From DASRDS01 sp035652495 (GTDB lineage Bacteria; Gemmatimonadota; Gemmatimonadetes; Gemmatimonadales; Gemmatimonadaceae), in assembly GCA_035652495.1 (NCBI GenBank), contig DASRDS010000326.1, positions 1 through 9,007 of the forward strand: a stretch of 9,007 nt of DNA, written 5' to 3'. Within the stretch, counting starts at the first letter, position 1; each line of letters starts with the position of its first letter. The notes under the pieces were generated by a model that worked only from the letters and a program-made list of their open reading frames with translations, was not told where the DNA came from and did not search any database. This document shows positions 1-6,237 of this stretch, piece after piece. A program made the translations under genes and the position numbers.

Positions 1-1118
1 CCCGTCTCGTGCTGGTGACCCGTGCGGAGCCGATCGTTGTCGCCGAGACCGAACGCTACATCGCGGCGCTCCCGTCAATCGGCCTCGCACCCGGGGCGCT
101 TGTGATTAACGCCTTGGCTGACGACTCGAACGTGGCTGGCGGCGACTCGGCTAACGCGCTCGCTGCGCTCGCGTCACTGCTTCCTGGCGTGCCGCATGTC
201 ACTGTGCCGCGTTGGCCAGGTTCATCGCCTCGCGTTCAAGGCGACGAGACGCGAAGCGTCGAGGAGTCGATGGCCATCAAGCCGCTGACGATCGTCGGCG
301 GCAAAGGAGGCGTAGGAAAAACCACGGTCGCGTGCGCGCTGGCGATTCAAGCGGCGAGCGAAGCGAAGCCGACACTGATTGTCTCGACGGATCCAGCCCC
401 GTCGATAGCGGATGCCCTAGGCATACCGGTAGGCGATGAGACGGTAGCCGTCGCGCCAAACCTCTGGGCGCGCCAGGCGGATGCGAGCAAAGCGTTCGCC
501 GAGATGCGGCAAGCCTACAGAGCGCGCGTGGATGCCGTCTTCGATCGCCTGATCGGTGGTGGACTCGATGCCGCACATGATCGAAAAATCTTGCAGGACC
601 TGCTCGCGCTGACGCCGCCGGGAATCGACGAGCTCTACGCCCTGGCGACGATAGGCGAAGCGCTAGCCGAAGGCCGATTCGAGACGGTGATCATAGACCC
701 GGCGCCGACGGGCCATCTGCTGCGGCTCCTGGAGACGCCGGCGATAGCGCTGGACTGGAGCCACCGGATCATGCGCCTGGCGCTGAAATACAAAGAGGTC
801 GCCCAGTTCACCGAAACGATGGGCGACATTCTCAAGTTTGCCCAACGCACGAAAGCCGTCCGCGATCTCCTGGCGGACCAGTCGCGAGCGACGGTCATTC
901 TGGTGACGCTGGACGAGCCCCTGGTCAGGTCGGAGACGGAGCGCCTTGCCGCGGCGGTGACGGACCTGGGGCTAAACGTGAGCACGGTGGTCTGGAACCG
1001 GGCCGACATGCCACTGTCGGCAACGGGTTCCGTCCCGCAAGTTGCGGCACCAGAAGAGAACCCGTCACCCCGCGGCCTGCCGGCGCTCAAGAGCTGGTAT
1101 GGCCGCTGGAGAGCCTAA
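1..1118 (+). CDS. ArsA/Get3-family ATPase, tandem two-half form, 5' truncated by window edge
   Basis: The frame is open from the window edge (first full codon at 3), so the start lies upstream. Counting residues from the codon at 9, residues 1-60 match the end of one ArsA half (VTRAEP...VVAETERY, then GALVIN). A linker follows, then a complete second half from about residue 88. The second half has a deviant Walker A GGKGGVGKTT (97-106), a switch-I-like STDPAPS (126-132), the ArsA signature region DPAPTGH (230-236) followed by LLRLLE, and a terminal VILVTLDEPLVRSETERL segment repeating the motif seen at the window start. So this is a duplicated ArsA-type protein, not a single half beginning at the internal ATG at 270. 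Two family positions differ: P replaces H in DPAHS, and P replaces T in DTAPTGH. The only cysteine seen is C109, so the arsenite-site cysteines of ArsA and the CxxC of Get3 are absent from this part. Being first in a gvp operon suggests a role in handling hydrophobic Gvp subunits; that is inference. Confidence 0.88.
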   Translation, partial: RLVLVTRAEPIVVAETERYIAALPSIGLAPGALVINALADDSNVAGGDSANALAALASLLPGVPHVTVPRWPGSSPRVQGDETRSVEESMAIKPLTIVGGKGGVGKTTVACALAIQAASEAKPTLIVSTDPAPSIADALGIPVGDETVAVAPNLWARQADASKAFAEMRQAYRARVDAVFDRLIGGGLDAAHDRKILQDLLALTPPGIDELYALATIGEALAEGRFETVIIDPAPTGHLLRLLETPAIALDWSHRIMRLALKYKEVAQFTETMGDILKFAQRTKAVRDLLADQSRATVILVTLDEPLVRSETERLAAAVTDLGLNVSTVVWNRADMPLSATGSVPQVAAPEENPSPRGLPALKSWYGRWRA

Positions 1119-1123
1119 CGTCA

Positions 1124-1870
1124 GTGTTTTATGTCTATGGAATCGTACCGAAAGCGCTGACCGGCGCGCCGGAAGGTCTGGACGGCACAGCGGTATCGCT
1201 GGTGCCCGTCGGCGATCTCAAGGCGCTCGTCTCGGAGCTACCGGACGCCCAGTACGATTCCGCGACGGTGGAAGCCAGGCTGGCGGATATCGACTGGCTC
1301 TCGCCGCGCGCCATCGCGCATGATGCGGTCGTGAGCTGGGCCAGCGACCGAGGGGGCGTGGTGCCGTTCCCGATGTGGGTCCTGTTCAAGGACCGCCCGT
1401 CGCTGGAAAGCGGGCTCGCGCCTCGTGTGGGAGAATTCCATCAGGCGCTGGATCGCGTGACGCCGGGACGCGAGTACTCCGTCCGTGTGTTCGCGTTCAA
1501 GGATCGCGTAGCCGCCCTGAGTCCCGCGGTCGCGCAGCTCGAGTCGGAGATCGAGAAGGCGACACCCGGCCAGCGCTATCTCCTGGAGCGGAAACTCGAC
1601 GCACTCCGGCAGACCGAAGCGCGCGAGGTGAGCGCCTCGGTGTCGCGGTCCATTCACGAGGATCTCTCGCGGCACGCACTCGGGGCGATCACCGAGCCCG
1701 CGCCGAAAGCCGCGGCGGCCGCGATATTGAACGCCGCATATCTCGTAAGCCGCGAAGCCCCCGAGCCATTTCAGGCGAAGCTTACCGATCTCATCCACAC
1801 GTTCGAGCCGATGGGCTTTCGGTTCGAGTTCACCGGCCCCTGGCCGCCCTATCACTTTGTCGGACGCTGA
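1124..1870 (+). CDS. gvpL: GvpL/GvpF family gas vesicle assembly protein (first copy)
   Basis: A 248-residue protein of usual GvpF/L length. The N-terminus starts directly with the family's first beta strand (YVYGIV, residues 3-8). The C-terminus carries the hallmark GPWPPYHFV (238-246). Between them are a VVPFPMWVLF segment (79-88), where other members usually have an RFG-type motif, and a long charged helical region (about 130-180) typical of the C-terminal domain. GvpF/L proteins are cytosolic accessory proteins that contact GvpA before or during vesicle assembly. The GTG start at 1124 is chosen because the conserved strand follows at once and a GGAGAG (1108-1113) lies 10 nt upstream. It starts 5 nt after the ATPase stop, and its end overlaps the next small gvp gene by 14 nt. 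F and L cannot be told apart by eye, so the symbol is provisional. Confidence 0.93.
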   Translation: MFYVYGIVPKALTGAPEGLDGTAVSLVPVGDLKALVSELPDAQYDSATVEARLADIDWLSPRAIAHDAVVSWASDRGGVVPFPMWVLFKDRPSLESGLAPRVGEFHQALDRVTPGREYSVRVFAFKDRVAALSPAVAQLESEIEKATPGQRYLLERKLDALRQTEAREVSASVSRSIHEDLSRHALGAITEPAPKAAAAAILNAAYLVSREAPEPFQAKLTDLIHTFEPMGFRFEFTGPWPPYHFVGR

Positions 1871-2057
1871 CGAGCCGTTGGTCTTAAGTGATCTCATCAG
1901 CCGCGTGCTCGACAAAGGCGTCGTGCTGAGCGGCGATGTCATTCTTTCGATCGCCGACATCGACCTGATCAAACTCGAGCTCCACCTGCTCGTCTCCGGC
2001 ATAGAGAGCGCGCTGCACCGTGAGCCCAACGTACCTGTACTGCCTGACGGCTCCTGA
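1857..2057 (+). CDS. GvpA/J-family minor gas vesicle protein (GvpS-like), minimal length
   Basis: A 66-residue member of the GvpA/GvpJ/GvpS family. The shared core spans residues 9-53: SDLISRVLDKGVVLSGDV, then SIADIDLIKLELHLLVSGIE. It shares LDKGVV and the beta-hairpin/helix pattern with the two paralogues at 2940 and 3252. It lacks the GvpA-specific DAWVRVSLVGI stretch and the GvpJ-specific NWW, and has no C-terminal tail, so it is a minor component rather than the shell subunit. Its place between two GvpF/L genes and ahead of gvpK recalls the L-S-K order of actinobacterial clusters, hence GvpS-like. The start is uncertain: TTG at 1857 overlaps the previous gene by 14 nt, and an in-frame TTG at 1878 would also keep the whole core; neither has a strong Shine-Dalgarno. 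Its end overlaps the next gene by 38 nt, which suggests translational coupling. Confidence 0.85.
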   Translation: MSDADEPLVLSDLISRVLDKGVVLSGDVILSIADIDLIKLELHLLVSGIESALHREPNVPVLPDGS

Positions 2058-2622
2058 CGCGCCCGACCCGCCGGTGGCGACCGTGGGACTTGACGGCGGC
2101 GCCGTCCGTCGGCTGGCCAGCGACGGGGTGGACGCGTGGGTCGGCGATGTCGACGCACGGCCGGTCCAGGCCACGATCGAGCGCATACGCGCGCACGACA
2201 GCGTCGTCGCGACCGCGCTGGACACCGGGTCGACACCGTTGCCCGCCAGGTTTGGGCAGACGTTCGGGAGCGACGACGAGTGCCTGGCCATGCTTTCCAA
2301 GAAACACAGCCGGATGAGCGCGGGTCTTGCTCAGGTCGCTGGCATGGTCGAAATGACGGTCATCCTGCGCGTCGATCTCGACACGTCATCTGGAACGGCC
2401 TACCTGCAATCGCTCGCGCGCCGGCAGCACGCCGCGCGCGACGTGAGCTCGAAACTGGCTGGATGTATTCGTCAGTCGGCCGAGAAAACCAACCAGGAAG
2501 TATTGACGCTCTCTCATTTGGTCGACCGCGCCGCGGTCGCCGAATACTTGGATCGGCTCAAAGGCCTGGAGGTCAAAGTCCTCGGCCCGGGAGCGCCGTA
2601 TTCCTTCGGCCCGCCAGAATGA
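2020..2622 (+). CDS. gvpF: GvpL/GvpF family gas vesicle protein (second, short divergent copy)
   Basis: A 200-residue protein, shorter than the 248-residue copy upstream. It begins with the family's first strand (TYLYCL, residues 4-9) right after the GTG start. It has the conserved PLPARFGQTF (73-82), which the first copy lacks in that form, and an EMTVILRV strand near residue 110. It ends with GPGAPYSF (189-196), where the usual GPWPPYSF has lost its tryptophan. The start overlaps the end of the GvpS-like gene by 38 nt; it is preferred because the conserved strand would otherwise be cut. The stop overlaps the gvpK start as ATGA. GvpF/L proteins act in the cytosol as assembly factors binding GvpA and other accessory proteins. 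Two unequal copies in one operon suggest a division into F-like and L-like roles; which is which is not certain. Confidence 0.9.
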   Translation: MSPTYLYCLTAPDAPDPPVATVGLDGGAVRRLASDGVDAWVGDVDARPVQATIERIRAHDSVVATALDTGSTPLPARFGQTFGSDDECLAMLSKKHSRMSAGLAQVAGMVEMTVILRVDLDTSSGTAYLQSLARRQHAARDVSSKLAGCIRQSAEKTNQEVLTLSHLVDRAAVAEYLDRLKGLEVKVLGPGAPYSFGPPE

Positions 2623-2924
2623 CTGAAGACTTGGACCTCCGGAGCCTCGCTCGGTCGCTGCCCGAGCGAATCGAGGCCGACGCCGAGCACGGAGAGGCGG
2701 GACTCGCGCGTCTCGCCTTGACCTTGATCGAGTTGCTCCGTAAGGTGCTGGAGCACCAGGCGGTACGCCGAATGGACGGCGGCACGCTCTCGGCCGAGGA
2801 GATCGAGCGCCTCGGCCTCGCTTTACTCAGGTTGAACGACCGGATGCAGGAACTGAAGGCGACGTTCGGCCTCTCGGACGACGACCTGGAGATCGACTTG
2901 GGCCCATTGGGCCGCTTGAAATGA
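2619..2924 (+). CDS. gvpK: Gas vesicle protein GvpK
   Basis: A 101-residue protein with the full GvpK pattern: a helix with GLARLALTLIELLRKVLEHQ (28-47), the RRMDGGTLS turn (50-58), a second helix EIERLGLALLRLNDRMQEL (61-79), then FGLSDDDLEIDLGPLG (83-98). GvpK is a conserved accessory protein needed for vesicle formation in most gvp clusters; its exact biochemical role is not settled. The ATG at 2619 is the natural start because it lies within the ATGA overlap with the preceding gvpF stop. The frame stays open further upstream, but that extension is Arg-rich and simply shadows the second gvpF/L gene, so it is not used. The gvpJ gene follows after 15 nt. Length and motifs are normal for the family. 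Confidence 0.95.
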   Translation: MTEDLDLRSLARSLPERIEADAEHGEAGLARLALTLIELLRKVLEHQAVRRMDGGTLSAEEIERLGLALLRLNDRMQELKATFGLSDDDLEIDLGPLGRLK

Positions 2925-2939
2925 GGGCGAGGTAACCAC

Positions 2940-3248
2940 GTGTCAGAACTCGTTTCGCCGACGCGAAGCCATGGGCTGGTCGAGATCCTCGACCGCGTAT
3001 TGGACAAAGGGCTCGTCATCGCCGGCGACATCAAGATCAACCTGGCGAATGTCGAGCTCCTGACGATCCAGATTCGCCTCCTGGTCTGCTCGATCGACAA
3101 AGCCGAGCAGATTGGCTTGAACTGGTGGCGTCACGACCCCCGGTTAACCGCCGGCGGTCAGAGTGTGACGCTCGCCGCATCCGAGCTGTCCGATCGATTG
3201 GCACGAATCGAGCAGCAATTGACCAAACTCTCGCAACCGAGGACGTAG
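2940..3248 (+). CDS. gvpJ: Gas vesicle protein GvpJ (GvpA paralogue)
   Basis: A 102-residue GvpA/J-family protein. The core (12-63) reads GLVEILDRVLDKGLVIAGDI, then INLANVELLTIQIRLLV and IGLNWW. The AGDIKIN and NWW features separate GvpJ from GvpA, which has DAWVRVS at the same place. GvpJ is a minor component thought to act in nucleation or at the conical tips. The C-terminal part (79-97) forms a short heptad pattern, with L83, L87, I90, L94 and L97 at a/d positions, suggesting a coiled coil. The GTG start is supported by the purine-rich AGGGCGAGG (2924-2932), which abuts the gvpK stop, about 7 nt upstream. The gvpA gene follows after 3 nt. An independent origin of the tail is possible, because the family core ends near residue 63. 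Confidence 0.9.
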   Translation: MSELVSPTRSHGLVEILDRVLDKGLVIAGDIKINLANVELLTIQIRLLVCSIDKAEQIGLNWWRHDPRLTAGGQSVTLAASELSDRLARIEQQLTKLSQPRT

Positions 3249-3251
3249 TCG

Positions 3252-3557
3252 ATGGCCGTCGAACGCTCCCCAAGTGGCAGCTCCCTTATCGACGTCCTGG
3301 ATCGAGTCCTGGACAAAGGGATTGTCATCGATGCCTGGGTGCGAGTCTCACTCGTCGGGATCGACCTGGTGACGGTCGAAGCCCGTATCGTCGTCGCGTC
3401 AATTGATACATACCTGAAGTACTCAGAGGCCGTCGGCATCACCTCGCCGGTCTCGAGGCCGAGAGAGGTCCTTCCGACGGCCACGGACACGGAGTTGGAG
3501 CGCATCCGCCTGGAGAACGCCGAGCTGCGGCGGCGCCTCGATCTCGCCGGCCGGTAG
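3252..3557 (+). CDS. gvpA: Gas vesicle major structural protein GvpA, with C-terminal coiled-coil extension
   Basis: The major shell subunit. The core (11-62) is close to textbook GvpA: SLIDVLDRVLDKGIVIDAWV, then RVSLVGIDLVTVEARIVVAS and TYLKYSEAVGI. It contains the beta-hairpin that forms the ribs of the gas-permeable, water-excluding shell. At 101 residues it exceeds the roughly 70 of cyanobacterial GvpA. The extra part (65-101) is a Pro-containing linker followed by ELERIRLENAELRRRL. There L82, I85, N89, L92 and L96 fall on a/d heptad positions, with an asparagine at an a position as in parallel dimeric coiled coils. The ATG start has GAGGA (3239-3243) 8 nt upstream, good for a highly expressed gene. 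It lies 3 nt after gvpJ and 19 nt before the histidine kinase. GvpA genes more often come first in gvp operons, so its late position is notable; another gvpA copy may lie upstream. Confidence 0.93.
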   Translation: MAVERSPSGSSLIDVLDRVLDKGIVIDAWVRVSLVGIDLVTVEARIVVASIDTYLKYSEAVGITSPVSRPREVLPTATDTELERIRLENAELRRRLDLAGR

Positions 3558-3576
3558 CTGACCGGGGAAACTTCGT

Positions 3577-5850
3577 GTGACGGCCGCCCAACTGGCTTTG
3601 GGACGCGATGGCGTCGATCAAGCCGACGCCCCCGCGCTCCTAGATTTCCTGGCGACGCTCACCGAAGCGCCGGACTGCCCCACGGCGGCGGCCTACGTGT
3701 TGGCGCGCCTCACGGTGCGGCGGGCGGTCCTGCTCGTCGTCGATCCGGCGGGCGATTCCCTGAACGTTTATTCGAGCATCGGCGTCGCCGCCGATGAGCT
3801 CATAGACGAGGGGATCTCGCTCGGCGACGACCGGCATCCTCTAGTCGTGTCGGCCATGACCATGACCACCGTCAGCGGGTCGACACCCCACGTCGGACTG
3901 CCGTTCAAGGAGTGGGTGATCTTTCCGATGCCGCAGCCGACATTCCGTGGCGCTCCCGTGCCGATCGCCGGCCACCAGGCCTCGGCCCTGGTCGCCGGCG
4001 TCGGCGGCCAGGTGACGCCGGCCGCCCTCCGGCCCGGCCAGGCACCGCTCGGCGTGGTCGTCATCGAGGGCGTCCCAGCGCCACAACGGACGGCGTTCCT
4101 CGCCAAGCTCGTGGCGCTCGCTGGCCCGGTCATCGCGCGGTTCGAGGCCCTGGGGGTGAGCGACGAGCAGGCCGAGCGACTGCGGCAGCAGCGGGATCGC
4201 TTGCGCATGATGATCGATGCGTTACCGGATCCGATCGTCATCACCGACTCGGCGAATGACATCGTCGTCCAGAACGCGCGCGCGGAGCAGCTGTTGACGG
4301 CGCGCGATGGCGACTCGCAGGGGCGCCGCCGCGCGGTCGAGATCAACAATCTGCTCTTCACGTCCTACCTGTCGAAAGCGATGATGACGGGCGCGCTCGA
4401 CAAGCAGAGCGGGCCGCGTGAGTTGAACCTGGTCGATCCCTCGGAAGGCGCCGACATCTTGTTCGAGGTCCTCGCGCATCCGTTGCGTGACGATGTCGAT
4501 CGCAAGGGCGCCTTTCTATCCGTTCTGCGTGATGTGACAGATCTGCGTCGCGCAGTGAACGAGCTCGAGCGGCACATGCAGCGGGTGCGGTTGGCCGAGA
4601 TCGATGCGACGAGAGAGCGAGACCGCCTCAATCTCATTCTCGAAAATGTCGCTGACCCGATCCTGGTGACCGACGACCGGTCGAACATCATCCTGATGAA
4701 CGAACAGGCCGAGCGCCTGTTCGAGGCGCCGCCGGCGACGGCGGTGACGACCGTGCGGGGACGGCGGGTGCAGGCGCAGGCCGTGCGCGGCAACGACATG
4801 AAGTTCACGTCGTTCATCTCCGACTTTGCGATGGCGACGGCGACCTCGCGTCGCGCCGAGATGACGCTGACGCGCCCGGATAGCGGCGACGCGCTGCCGA
4901 TGGAGGTCGTGTCCGGCAAGATCCGGAACGAGCGTGATGAGGCGGTCGCGATCGTGTCGGTGCTGCACGATCTCACGAAGCAGTACGAGAACGCGCGGCT
5001 GTACGAGGAGCTCAAGCGATCGAGCGAAGGGCTCGAGGCGCGCATTCGGGCGGCGACCGCGGATCTCGCCGAGCAGAACGCGAAGTTGCAGTGGCAGACG
5101 CAGGAGGTTGAGCGCGCGAATACGCTCAAGTCCGAGTTCCTGGCGAGCATGTCGCACGAGCTGCGGACCCCGATCAACGCCGTGCTGGGGCACACGGCGA
5201 ATATGATCGAGGGTATCTACGGCGTGGTCTCGGAAGATCAGCTCGAGATGCTGAAGCGTATTCGCTCGGCGGCGAACCATCTGCTTGCGTTGATCAACGA
5301 CATCCTCGATCTGGCGCGCATCGAGGCCGGGAAGATGCCGTTGCGCATCGAGTATGTGCACGTGAAGAGCATCGTCACCGAGATCTCGCAGCAGATCGAG
5401 CCGCTCGTGCGGCGGAAAGGGCTGGATTACATCACCGAGGTGCCGACGGATTGTCCGCCGTTGCGCACGGATCGGACGAAGGTGAAGCAGGTGTTGCTCA
5501 ACCTGCTGTCGAACGCGATCAAGTTCACGCCACGTGGCGTGATCACGTTACGCGCCGAGTGTGATCCTGACGCGGTGAAGCTCATGGTCACCGATACGGG
5601 TATCGGGATCAAGACGAAGGATCTGAGCGTGATCTGGGAAGATTTTCGGCAGGTCGATCAGACGTTGATCCGCGAGTACGGCGGTACGGGGCTGGGGCTC
5701 AGCATCACGCGCAAGTTGCTCGAACGGCTCGGGGGGCGCGCCGAGGTGGTGAGCGAGTACGGTAAGGGCACGACCTTTACGGTGACGCTGCCATGGCGTG
5801 TCGAGGAAGAGGCCCACCTCATCACGCCGGCCGATAGCGCCGCGCTCTAA
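3577..5850 (+). CDS. Sensor histidine kinase, GAF-PAS-PAS-HisKA-HATPase_c, linked to the gvp operon
   Basis: A 757-residue protein with no signal peptide and no clear membrane segment, so probably cytosolic. The order is a GAF-like region (about 20-195), PAS1 (about 205-325, LPDPIVITDS), PAS2 (about 349-470, VADPILVTDD), a long coiled coil (about 470-515), HisKA with SHELRTPINAVLGH and the phospho-accepting H527, and HATPase_c (about 630-742). The HATPase has an N box at LLSNAIKFTP (N646), G1 at DTGIGI (D673), an F box at FRQVDQ, and G2 at GGTGLGLSI (702-710). All catalytic motifs look intact. It ends without a receiver domain and no response regulator is in the window. GTG at 3577 follows GGGGA (3564-3568) by 8 nt; GTG at 3575 is out of frame. 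It begins 19 nt after gvpA, so co-transcription with the gas vesicle genes is likely, and it may regulate them. The ligand of the GAF/PAS domains cannot be told from sequence. Confidence 0.93.
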   Translation: MTAAQLALGRDGVDQADAPALLDFLATLTEAPDCPTAAAYVLARLTVRRAVLLVVDPAGDSLNVYSSIGVAADELIDEGISLGDDRHPLVVSAMTMTTVSGSTPHVGLPFKEWVIFPMPQPTFRGAPVPIAGHQASALVAGVGGQVTPAALRPGQAPLGVVVIEGVPAPQRTAFLAKLVALAGPVIARFEALGVSDEQAERLRQQRDRLRMMIDALPDPIVITDSANDIVVQNARAEQLLTARDGDSQGRRRAVEINNLLFTSYLSKAMMTGALDKQSGPRELNLVDPSEGADILFEVLAHPLRDDVDRKGAFLSVLRDVTDLRRAVNELERHMQRVRLAEIDATRERDRLNLILENVADPILVTDDRSNIILMNEQAERLFEAPPATAVTTVRGRRVQAQAVRGNDMKFTSFISDFAMATATSRRAEMTLTRPDSGDALPMEVVSGKIRNERDEAVAIVSVLHDLTKQYENARLYEELKRSSEGLEARIRAATADLAEQNAKLQWQTQEVERANTLKSEFLASMSHELRTPINAVLGHTANMIEGIYGVVSEDQLEMLKRIRSAANHLLALINDILDLARIEAGKMPLRIEYVHVKSIVTEISQQIEPLVRRKGLDYITEVPTDCPPLRTDRTKVKQVLLNLLSNAIKFTPRGVITLRAECDPDAVKLMVTDTGIGIKTKDLSVIWEDFRQVDQTLIREYGGTGLGLSITRKLLERLGGRAEVVSEYGKGTTFTVTLPWRVEEEAHLITPADSAAL

Positions 5851-5854
5851 CTCG

Positions 5855-6172
5855 CTAGTCGGCGCGACCCCGCACTTCGCTGGCCCAGCGGACCACCTGC
5901 TCGAGCAGCGCCCGCGCGCCCTCGCCATCCCCCCGCATAGCGCCCGTCCGCGCGAGCGTCTCGGCGACCTCGCGCTTGATCTCCGTGACGACGCGCTCAG
6001 TCGGCTCCCCCTGGTCGCGCAAGTGCGCCGCCTGCTCTCTCACCGCATCCCGCAACTCGGCGCTCGCGTTCGGGTCATCGGCATCGGCGAGCCGCACCGC
6101 GATCTCCAAACGCTGTAGGGCGCCTGACGACAGGCGCCTGCGACGGGGTGCCGGCGAGTCCGCGTTGATCAT
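5855..6172 (-). CDS. Small helical protein of unknown function
   Basis: A 105-residue protein not recognised. It has an Arg-rich N-terminus (PRRRRLSSG, about 9-17) and is then almost all charged amphipathic helix, with LQRLEIAVRLADADDP, EQAAHLRDQGEPTERVV and ALLEQVVRWASEV. It contains no cysteine, no membrane segment and no signal peptide. The codons show strong G/C wobble preference like the neighbours, and the reading is more protein-like than the Arg/Pro/Ser-rich overlapping frames on the other strand. The ATG at 6172 has no obvious Shine-Dalgarno; an ATTTAG...CTAAAT inverted repeat lies immediately upstream, possibly an operator. Its stop is 4 nt from the histidine-kinase stop, convergent, with no terminator between. 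Its size and basic N-terminus would fit a small regulator or a DNA- or protein-binding partner, but this is a guess. Confidence 0.62.
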   Translation of the reverse strand: MINADSPAPRRRRLSSGALQRLEIAVRLADADDPNASAELRDAVREQAAHLRDQGEPTERVVTEIKREVAETLARTGAMRGDGEGARALLEQVVRWASEVRGRAD

Positions 6173-6191
6173 TTAGGGACGATCACTAAAT
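6171..6191. promoter_or_regulatory. Inverted repeat ATTTAG-N9-CTAAAT at the start of the small - strand gene
   Basis: Arms ATTTAG (6171-6176) and CTAAAT (6186-6191) are perfect inverted copies separated by 9 nt. They overlap the first codon of the small - strand gene and its 5' flank. A GATCA direct repeat (6168-6172 and 6181-6185) lies within the same stretch. A TTGACA-like element on the - strand (6204-6209) sits just upstream, but no good -10 is seen at the right distance. The AT-rich palindrome in a GC-rich background, at a start codon, fits an operator, possibly autoregulatory. This is inference. Confidence 0.35.
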
Positions 6192-6237
6192 CGCCGCCTT
6201 ATGTCAACGACTTCGGTCGAACGGCAAATGATTCACA

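Noticed and set aside
270..1118. Single-half ArsA gene starting at the ATG at 270
   Set aside because: Residues upstream of it in the same open frame match the terminal part of another ArsA half, so the gene is a two-half protein running in from outside the window.
1..1118. Arsenic resistance (arsA) gene
   Set aside because: No arsenite-site cysteines in the visible part, no ars genes nearby, and the neighbours are gas vesicle genes.
2136..2618. N-terminal extension of GvpK or a separate gene in this frame
   Set aside because: It is Arg/Gly-rich and lies antiparallel in content to the real gvpF/L frame; GvpK starts naturally at 2619 in the ATGA overlap.
4365..5361. Long - strand reading frames opposite the histidine kinase
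   Set aside because: Ser/Arg-rich shadows of a gene whose own translation has complete kinase motifs.
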